Below are positions 55,871-64,000 of a stretch of 64,000 nt of DNA, piece by piece. This stretch comes from Zopfochytrium polystomum. Its lineage: Eukaryota > Chytridiomycota > Chytridiomycetes > Chytridiales > Chytridiaceae. Both the position numbers and the translations under genes were made by a program. The notes under the pieces are model-generated. The model ran no database searches and had not been told where the DNA came from. It worked only from the letters and a program-made list of their open reading frames with translations. The stretch's first letter is position 1. Each line of letters begins with the position of its first letter. The stretch lies in assembly GCA_025765615.1 (NCBI GenBank), contig JAIVFJ010000232.1:1-64000 (forward strand), in the 5' to 3' direction.

Positions 55871-56220
55871 ATCGTCAAGATGGTTGCAAGCTAGCTCGAG
55901 CGGCTGTTCCATTAGCCATTGCGTTTTTCGTTGTGTTCGCTTGGGTTGGGAGCCCTTCACTTTTTGGCAATCTCGACACCCTGGTCTACCTGCTCCTTGG
56001 CATCCCTCCTCAGTGTTATCTAGCTTTTAAGTGCAGTCATACTGGGCCTATGCGCGAGGTTTGGTCGTGGCCCCGACGAGAACTGGCAATATAATTGGAG
56101 CCCGGTGGCAACCGCCTTTTCTTGCTTTCTTTTTTTTTTCAATCACTCGGGCCGGACCAAGCAAGCCAGCCGCTGGCCACATTTAACGACAACCTACCTC
56201 CACCCACTGCCGTTTTGCCG
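55871..56220 (+). other. Short intergenic region before RIO1
   Basis: About 350 nt carrying the 3' end of the CD225 gene and the RIO1 promoter or 5' UTR. Nothing else seen. Confidence 0.5.
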
Positions 56221-59200
56221 ATGCCGACCCCGCAGCAGAAGAAGAGCAAGCGTCGCGCGCATCCGCGATCCACCGACGCGACCCTGCAGTCCATCGCACA
56301 TCAGTTCTCTGATGCAGAGGAGGGCGAGGTCGACGATGAGGTAACCTCCGCCGACCCAGCTGCCGCCACCCCCACCGCATCATCCATGTCCGCCGCACCC
56401 TCCTCCTCCTCCAGGAGCACATCCGCCGCCCCACCGTCCTCACCATCGACCACCACCCCGACCCGACCAATCCGCCCGCAGCCGCCGGCATCCTCGTCGT
56501 CAGCGACCACCGCGCGGACACCGCGCACCTTCCCGCCCCCGCTGCCGCCAGGCATCACGGTCTCCGCTGCAGCCCGGCACCTCCGCACGTCGTCGACCGC
56601 CTCCGATTCAGCCAACGAGGCGTCGAACCCGCCGTCGCCCGGCGACACGACGACGGATGGGGGCGGAGAGGACGCGGACGAGGAGGAGGGCTTTGGGAGA
56701 GACATGGACGACGACTTTAACGACGAGGATGATCGGACGGGCGACGACGAGGGCGACGCGTATGCAGATGAAGTCGACGATGATGACGACGACGACGAGG
56801 ACGGCGAGATCGATCTGCACTACAAGGATGAATGGTTCAACGCTACTGGCGGTGAGCTCCTTTTCACGTCTGCTACGCTTCCGTCGCCCGCGGGATCTTG
56901 GCATTTTCCAGTGGTCATGGCAGTTCTCCATCGCGCATCCCTGACTCTCTGCAGACTTTACCAAACAGTTCAACAAGGTCCGCAACCAGGCTGCCAGCAC
57001 TGCCGAGGGGCCGCGGCCGACGATTCGAGGCAAGTTTGGTCCTTCGGCAGGCACAGCGGCAGGCGAATCGGCGGCGGGGAGCGCTGCGGCGAAGCAGAAG
57101 CGAAAGATCCCGGACGCCGCGCTTGTCGAGGCCCTCGGGGCAAAGTTTGGATCGCGATTGAAGCTGGGTGAGCACTGGATCGCCGTTTCTTTGATGGATC
57201 CTCGTCGTTAGGTGCTTACCCCGGTCATCTTCGCATCCAGACGAAGACTATGGAAGTCGCGTCTCGACCTCGGTGCAGAACGATATCAAGTACAGCTCGA
57301 GGAAAGCCGAAGGAGACAGGTTTGAGCACTTCCACCCTACCGTATCGATCTCTTATCGTTTTCGTCGCGCGTGTAAGGCACACGCGGAAAGACAAGTCGG
57401 ATCGAGCAACCGTGGAGCAGGTGTTGGACCCAAGAACCCGAATCATCCTTTTCAAAATGCTCAATCAAAACGTTTTCTATGAAGTGAACGGCTGCATAAG
57501 CACTGGGAAAGAGGTGCGTTTCAATTTCAATTTCCATAGTATGCAGTAACCGCTGACATGCGCGCCCAGGCCAATGTATATCACGCAATAACGGCGGGAG
57601 GCTCTCATCTTGCCATTAAGGTGTACAAAACTTCAATCCTCACATTCAAAGACAGAGATCGATACGTCACTGGAGAGTACCGATTCCGACACGGCTACAA
57701 CAAGTCGAACCCGAGAAAGATGGTCAAAGTGTGGGCAGAAAAGGAAATGCGAAACTTGAAGCGACTGCATACGGTCGGGATTCCTTGTCCGGAGCCGATC
57801 CTTCTTCGAATGCATGTCCTTGTGATGGGGTTCCTGGGGTCCAGTGATGGATGGTAGGTGACTTCCATTGTGGTGTACTCGGTGTACTGAATTGGGTGCC
57901 GTTTCCTCAAAGGCCAGCTCCACGGCTGAAAGACGCTCACATCAGCGATCCAAAAACGTACCGCGTGATTTATAACGACCTCCTCAAAATGGTCTGGCGA
58001 ATGTATCATCGTTGCAAGCTTGTTCACGCCGATCTCAGCGAGTACAACTTACTGTAGGCAGATTCTCTGCTTCCGATGGCGTCTTCATTCCACGTTTAAT
58101 GCTTCTTACCGTTGCAAAAGGTACCACAAAAAGACACTATACATTATCGACGTATCGCAGTCAGTCGAGCACGACCACCCGCACGCTCTCGAGTTCCTGA
58201 AAAAGGACTGCTCCAACATTGTCGACTTTTTCCGCCGGCGCGTCGACTATGCAGCGCAGGATGACGACGATGACGAGAACGAGGGCGAGGCGAAGGAGGC
58301 GGACGCAGACGGCAAAAGCCCAAAGAAGAAAGATCCGCCGCCCCCGCCCGTCCTGAGCATCCGCGAGGTCTTTGACTTTATTCGAACCGAGTATGCCACG
58401 ATGCGCGCGGCAGCTTGGAACGTCGGGGCCGTGGCTGAGGCGGCGGGACAGCCGGAAGCGGAGGAAGAACAGGTGCTGGTCAGCCACCTGCAGCACCTGC
58501 ACGCGGTGGCCGCGGCGGCTGAGGCGTTTCGGTCGACTGGCGGCGGTGCCGACGGCGCGGCCGCAGGCTCCGATGAGGCGGTCTTCATGGCATCCCGCAT
58601 CCCGCGATACCTCGCGGAGATCGAGATTCCGGAGGAGCGCCGCCAGCGCGGGCTGTTTGCGCCCGTGTCGGCGGCAGCGGCGGCAGCACCGGGAACCACC
58701 GCCTCCGCCGCAGCAGGTCCGTCCGGCCTCGCGTCTGCGGTCGCCGCGGTCGCCGCGGCAAACCCGGCGGCCGCGGCTGAGCTTCTGCGACTGACTGCGG
58801 GTGCGCCTGCTTCCGCTGCAGCGGCGTCGGCGCCAACAGTCGCGGTGGCTCCATCGTCGACAGACGGCGCGGCGCACCAAGCGGGATCCTCGGGCGTTGG
58901 TGCGGCGGGCAGTTTCCGTCGCGCGGAGCAGGCAAGCAAGCACTTTGGAGCGGCAGCGAGCGTAGCGAGCCTTGCGTCGTCTGACGCGGGCGGAGTGAGC
59001 AGCCTGGTGGGGACAGACGAGACGAGCGAGGGCGGCGACGACGAGGACAATGCCGAGATTCAGGATCGGAAGGACGGCGACGAGGACGACAGCGACAGCA
59101 GCGGGAGCGGAAGCAGCGATGACGGCGACGACGGTGTAAGAGAGAAGGGAAGCCGGTTGAAGAAGGACGAGGAGAAGGAGGAGAAGCGGGTAATGTGGCG

Positions 59201-59383
59201 GTTGCTTCTTGCCCCTTTGTACCTAAGGAAACTGACTCTTTTTTTCCCCTTCCTTCATCATCTCGGCAGGCACGAAAGGCTGCGGTGAAGGAGGAAAAGC
59301 GAGAGAAGAGAAAGACCAAAGTCCCCAAGGCGGTGAAGAAGCGGAAACAGAAGCTTGCTGCCGATAAGGGGAAGAAGAAGTGA
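56221..59383 (+). CDS. RIO1: RIO1-family atypical serine kinase/ATPase
   Basis: Exons are 56221-56851, 56955-57167, 57241-57319, 57378-57513, 57570-57853, 57913-58053, 58121-59189 and 59270-59383, 2667 nt (888 residues), in frame throughout. RIO1 acts in final maturation of the cytoplasmic 40S ribosomal subunit. The core is complete: nucleotide-loop STGKEANVYHA (349-359), Lys370 in AIKVYK, the RIO1 insert [37 protein letters not shown], catalytic HADLSEYN (D488, N493) and metal-binding [13 protein letters not shown] (D505). The N-terminus is strongly acidic. After the kinase domain the usual short tail is inflated to about 380 residues of Ala/Ser/Asp-rich sequence before the basic end [21 protein letters not shown]1 is usually 480-600 residues, so this copy is unusually long. 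Confidence 0.96.
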
Positions 59384-59721
59384 CTAAATGTCTAGTCGTT
59401 CTGATGGGGGGGAAGTGGTACACGAATAAACAACTGGCGAAACACCAAAGCACAAAGAAGAAGGTTACCCAGAAGGTAGGGAGAGCATAATCAAAACTAA
59501 TAATTCATGTAGGGCACAATGTGTGTGCATAACTTCTTTCAAACGGTTTCGAAATGCTCTCTACCTTTTTTGGAGGTCATAGTCTTAGCGAAGAGCATAA
59601 AGCAGAATCAAACACGATTCGGATATCATACGGTCACTACCATGCGGATGACGGCACACAGCTACGAGCATTGGCGCCCCCCACACCTCACCACGCGCCT
59701 CACAACCCACCGCGGAAACCT
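59384..59721. other. Convergent intergenic region
   Basis: Between the 3' ends of RIO1 (plus) and the membrane-protein gene (minus). Only the AATAAA is noted. Confidence 0.5.
59425..59430 (+). terminator. AATAAA poly(A) signal of RIO1
   Basis: Lies 42 nt after the RIO1 stop codon. Confidence 0.4.
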
Positions 59722-61305
59722 TCACTTGGTCACAAGCGACTCCCCGGACTCGTACTCCCTGATCCCCCAGTCCGCGTCGTCTGCGCCGGTGCCAACGCTG
59801 GAACCCGCCGCCGTCGTCGTCGTCGGAAGCCTCAAGCGGCCCGCCAAAGCCGGCAGCGGCGGCGCCTGGTGCACGACCGGCAGCCTCCGCGGCTCTCCCA
59901 ACACCGGCGTCGCCGGCCGCCGCGCGGCGCGGCCCTCCTCCGCGTATTGCTCCGCGACAACTGGCGGCACCGCCGCCGCCGCCGCCGCCGCCGCCACCGC
60001 GCCACCCGCTTCCACCACCCCCTCCCCCTCCTCCCCCTCCTCTTCCCGCACTCCCCGCTCGCCGCCGGCACCGCCACCACCACCGCCACCGCCCTCACCA
60101 ACAGCGGCAGCAGCGTGCAACAGCGTGTACCCGTTCCACGCGACGTACGCCATGAGCGCCTGCTCGACGTAGGCGGCGGCGGTGAAGGCGGCGTCGAAGA
60201 AGAAGGCCACGGCGAGGACGACGTAGGCGGCGAGGAGGACGAGCTCGTAGGCGAGGTGCAGCGCGTGGTTGTAGTATTTTTTGACGCGGGTGAGGGGGTC
60301 GGGGTCGTGTGGCGGTGGCGGCGGCGGGGGGCGGTGGGGAAGTGGAGGAGGGGGAGAGCTTTGGGCGGTGGGGTGCGGCGGCAGGGGCGGCGGCGGCGTC
60401 GACGTCGGTGACGGTGAGGGCGGGGACGGGGACGGTCTGCTGTTGCCGCTTCGGGGACTGCGGGGCGACGGACATGGCGACGATGGCAGCATCCGTGTAC
60501 AGCGCGACACCAGCAAACGCGCACGTCGCGACCAGCGCAACCGCGCGGTACGCGGCGAACGCCGGGCTCGCGCGCGCCGGGAGCTGTTCCCAATCGTTAT
60601 CCGCGTACGCCTGGATCTGCAGCGCGACGGCGGCAGCGCTGAGGGCGGTATAGACGGCGGTAGCGACTAAAGCGGGCGGGTTTTCCGCCAGAGCGCGGAG
60701 GATGGTGGTCGGCGGGGCGCGACCGGACGGGCGGAGGATGGGGCGGCGCGGGCGGAGACGGCCGGTGATGATTTGGAAGCGGACGGCGGTGATGTAGGCG
60801 GTGACGACGCTGTGGGTGCGTTTAAGGAGGGTGAAGGCGACCATGTATTCGGAGAAGTGGGCGAAGCCGCTGGGAGGGCGGGAGGGAAGGAGACGTTTTC
60901 GGTTATGGGATTGTTCCAACAAGGTGAATATTTTTGGGGGCCTTACAGGGGGTCGAGGGAAGCGCGGACACATGCGTAGAACATGACGAGGTCGGTCGCG
61001 ATGCTGATCAGCGAGGCGACGAGGATGGCGGACTGCGCGGGTGACAAGTGGAGGCCATGTCTTTCGAGGAAGGAGGAGGAGCGCGGCGACGGCTGAGGCG
61101 GAGGTGGATGATGGCTGGAGGCGGATGCGGCGGCGAGCCGGTTGCGGCGCAGGACGGCGGCCGAGGACGAGTCGGCGGCGATGCAAGCGATCAGGTTGAT
61201 GAGGGCGATGGATGCGTTAAGGGAAGGGGCGAACACGATGATAGCGGCCATGAGCGAGAGCGAGCCGCCGTTCGCGCCGGGGACGCCGGCGGCGGCGTTG
61301 TCCAT
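59722..61305 (-). CDS. Hypothetical multipass membrane protein (one frame break)
   Basis: Exons (minus) are 60947-61305 and 59722-60869, with ATG at 61305 and TGA at 59722. Hydrophobic helices include LMAAIIVFAPSLNASIALIN, AILVASLISIATDLVMFYAC, EYMVAFTLLKRTHSVVTAYI, ALVATAVYTALSAAAVALQI, AVALVATCAFAGVALYTDAA and LVLLAAYVVLAVAFFFDAAF, so six or more TM segments are expected. Exon 2 has 1148 nt, one more than the 3n+1 needed. The frame changes inside a Pro-rich GC tract at about 60280-60420, between the DVDAAAAPAAAPHRPKL and PPPPPPHDPDPLTRVKKYYN blocks, by an indel or an unrecognised intron. The C-terminus is Gly/Ala-rich and cytosol-like. I recognise no family. Confidence 0.6.
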
Positions 61306-62920
61306 GTTGGTATTGTTGTGGAAGGAGGGAAGGAGAGATTGTAAAACAAATTCAGATTACTAACAGATATTTTTCGACTTGCTGGCGCTGCGCCCACCAT
61401 TTTTTCGTTTCCGCCTTTCTCCCTCTCCTCTCTCTAGCTCTCCCTCTCTCTCTCTCTCTCTCCCCCTCTCTCTCTCTTTCTCGATAGGTGTTTTCCGTCG
61501 CGAGGTGAACTGCAAAACAACGGGGAACACTCACGAGGAGGCGGAAAACAAGCAGCCTGCCGAATCAGCAATTTTTTCTGCATTGCGGAAGACAAAGAAT
61601 AAGTTTGAGCCTCGTTTTTCCGCAATTTTTGATGGCCTTTGCCAAACGCGGCATTTACTGTAAAACGTCGTAATTCATCGAAAACAGTAAAAAAAAAAAA
61701 AAATAAAATAAAATTTTTGGCGAGCTGACCAAATCCCAGCCTCAAAATGGCAAGTGAGCACTTTCTGCATCGCACGGCGCTCTCTCTCCCAAAAAAGAGG
61801 TTCGCAATTTTTCCTCCAAAATATAAATAAAACCAAAAAAAAAAGAAGGCAGGATTTTGGCCTGGCTGGGGACAGACAGACAGACCTCTGTCAGCCAAAG
61901 GACATTCTGTCGTTGGCTGTCCAAAAATAACAACCAACCCCCGCAACCAAACCATTGTTGGATTGGCGAGCAAATAATTACTGATTCCAACCTCCTGCGC
62001 GCTCGATCAGCGCCCTTCTTGGCTTCCCTTGTGACTACTACTCCGCACACGCACACACACACACACCCACACCCACACACACACACACACACACACCGCC
62101 TAAATTTCTGCTGTCAAATGACGCTTCGGCTTAACCTTCTTGTTCTTCTTCGTTGGTTTGTTGTCGCTATTAACATTAACTTTATTGTCTCTTTGTTTCG
62201 TTGTGTTTCTCCACTTTCCTTCCCTGTTAACGTGTACTTGGCTTTCTGCCATATTAATACCAGCATATGGCATTTCACTCTTTCCGTCACGCAGCCAACA
62301 AGAAGAAAAAAAAAAAGAAATGCGCCAAGGCGGCAAAACTGAAAGGATGTCTCTCGAGGAGTACTCGAAAGGATAGGATAGGGTTGGAACTGCGCTTCAG
62401 TTTGGAGTGCGTAAGAGAAATGGTTGGGCCATTTGGAAAGAAAACGGACAATTGTTACTGCCGAAGGGAAAGAATCGGGGGAGGTCATGTGGGTGCGACG
62501 AAGGGAGGGAATCAAGGCCACATGATGCTTCAAACTTCTCAGCCTTGAGTAAAAACCTGGCGATTTGGTCGGTATTAGGAAGCCTTACTGGCAAGCCCAT
62601 TCTCCCAATCATTTTGTTTCTTGCTTTTTGAATACAAACATCCATCAAACATATGCTGATTCCTTGCCGCATCAGGAACTCCGTCAAGAGAAGATACGAT
62701 TTTTGGACGAAAATTTTGACGCAACTGCACCGCGATTCCTCCCACCACGTGATGCTGCAGCGTTAGTAAATCGGCGTTTGCTCTGACCCTCACTGGATGA
62801 ACCTTGCTTTGCTCCAATGACGGAGCTTCACTGCAACAAACTTCGTCGGTGCCTAGCAAAGAGGATTGTTTGCGTGTATTCAATTTTGAGGAAAAAGTGG
62901 CCGTGTAGTACTACCACTTT
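61306..62920. other. Intergenic region with microsatellites
   Basis: CT microsatellite at 61426-61481 just upstream of the membrane-protein gene, poly-A/T tracts near 61689-61712, and a CA microsatellite at 62046-62096. No supported gene. Short frames around 62575-62883 have no motif. Confidence 0.45.
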
Positions 62921-63960
62921 CTAATCTCTCTGAGCTTCACTTGTATCTCCCTCCTCTTCTCGCATCTTTTGACTCGACTGCTCAGCGGAAGCGATCACCC
63001 GAAAGCCCACCCTGTCCGAGTAATGTTCTAAGCAGATTTTTAAAAGTGGTTTTCAAAGCGTCGATGGGCGTGCTAGGGTCTTCTTATACCTACTCACCAA
63101 AGAGAGCACTCGCCCGCACTATCCCAGCGGACGCTTCGCTCCTCAAATCACGCGATTCCGCTGCCCGCAGCGCCTCTTTGAGGACGTCGAGGACGAGCAG
63201 GGCTTCCTGCTTGCGGTTGTCGGCCGTCTTGATATTGAGGACTTGTGCGACCAGGTTCTCGCGCGTACCGCCCGCTTCTGCCAGCTGCTCGATCTTGAGG
63301 TCGGCAAGTGTGAGCTTGGCGAGGTAGCGCAGGTATGCGTTTCTCGTAGAGTAGCTGCTGGTCGATCCTGTCTGTGGCAGGGTCGGGCACGCCGCGTGTC
63401 GCGATCCGTGTGGGTTTGTAAAGGTGGTGTTCATTGCCAAACGAAATCTTTGTTCCAAGTTTGCAATCTTTCGTTGTTCGTGTTCCCAAGAGCGCTTTTG
63501 CGTTGTTTTATTTTTTTTATTTTTTTGTTCATTTGCGACGTCTTCCGGACTGGTTTGAATATGTAGAAGAAGCTTGAGGTCGTCTTGCAAGCGAAATGCC
63601 TAATCGAATCGCGATTCATTTAAGCGCGGCGGATTCGCGCCAAACCTTCTGGTCGCTGGCAACAAAACAAAATTTTTTTTGACAGATCAAGCTTCAAACG
63701 AGAATGGTAATTTCGATCGCAATCGCGAGTCTTTTCTTCTTATCACTCGGACTTTTTTCTCGCTCGCAGAACTACTAAACAGTGGTTGAGGAGGTCCTGA
63801 CAGAGTCGCTCTCTGCCCTTTCGGCGAGTCCATTCACCTCTTCACTTTTCTCAGCGATTTCTTCAACGACACTGCTACTTGAATTAAGAGACTTGCGAGT
63901 TACAGTAGCGCCCACTTTTGCTCGAGTTGCCCTCATTAAAATTATTCGGCGAAGAGATCG
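62921..63960 (-). CDS. Unidentified gene, C-terminal exons (5' end beyond window)
   Basis: The last exon is 62921-63027 (EHYSDRVGFRVIASAEQSSQ ... EAQRD, TAG at 62921), joined across a GTGAGT...TTAG intron to an exon starting at 63098 that encodes LRYLAKLTLADLKIEQLAEA, ENLVAQVLNIKTADNRKQEA and LLVLDVLKEALRAAESRD. Near 63345 the frame changes (upstream reads RIDQQLLYEK in another frame), by an indel or short intron. A further exon at about 63781-63960 reads KVGATVTRKSLNSSSSVVEE and IAEKSEEVNGLAERAESDS. The helical, charged character suggests a coiled-coil or helical-repeat protein; no family is recognised. Intermediate exons between 63500 and 63780 were not resolved. Confidence 0.5.
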
Positions 63961-64000
63961 GAAACGGTGGTGACCTCTGTAGCTCCTGCAGAGGTTTCAT

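Overview
This window looks like nuclear DNA of an early-diverging, probably zoosporic fungus (Chytridiomycota or Blastocladiomycota). The basis is GC-rich exons split by short GT-AG introns of about 50-110 nt, AT-rich intergenic DNA full of homopolymers and CT/GT microsatellites, fungal DHA1-type transporters, a degenerate array of short 'WWKxSGL' repeats that I associate with zoosporic fungi, and an elongator tRNA-Met. The phylum is inference, not proof.

Left part (1-14 kb): tRNA-Met; a badly frameshifted plant/bacterial-type 2-isopropylmalate synthase (minus); a multi-exon Golgi-type multipass membrane protein (UPF0658-like); a WD40 protein of the S. pombe C2A9.03 type; a single-exon coiled-coil protein; and a decayed WWKxSGL-repeat gene.

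Centre (14-46.5 kb): a tandem, nearly all minus-strand family of DHA1 major-facilitator transporters. Intact copies lie at 21.1-22.8, 24.5-26.2 and 44.6-46.5 kb. Two copies (14.9-16.6 and 39.8-41.5 kb) each carry one 1-nt frame break. Two copies are clear pseudogenes (37.0-38.1 and 42.4-43.8 kb) and two are fragments (14.1-14.5 kb on the plus strand, 34.1-34.3 kb). All full copies share the same four-exon structure with identical exon lengths (151, 239 and 975 nt for exons 2-4), and homology extends into both flanks. Interspersed are a PIF/Harbinger element with 85-bp inverted repeats (27616-30765), a second Harbinger C-terminal fragment, a MULE transposase fragment, a GH28 pectinase fragment, and one intact PAQR/Izh-type receptor gene (35.2-36.4 kb). 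The array appears to be expanding and decaying by birth and death, with transposon debris between the units.

Right part (47-64 kb): mostly intact housekeeping or cell-surface genes. These are a membrane-anchored multicopper oxidase (minus), an unidentified six-exon protein, a tRNA-like locus with an abnormal anticodon loop, a CD225/dispanin-domain membrane protein, RIO1 kinase with very long low-complexity extensions, an unidentified multipass membrane protein (minus, one frame break), and the C-terminal exons of an unidentified minus-strand gene running off the window.

Splice sites were assigned by eye from reading-frame continuity. In-frame exon sums for RIO1, the multicopper oxidase, PAQR, CD225, the six-exon gene and the three intact transporters support those models. 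Frame breaks elsewhere may be true decay or assembly errors. I found no clearly new biochemical system; the most interesting signals are the transporter array with its shared promoter palindrome and the complete Harbinger element.
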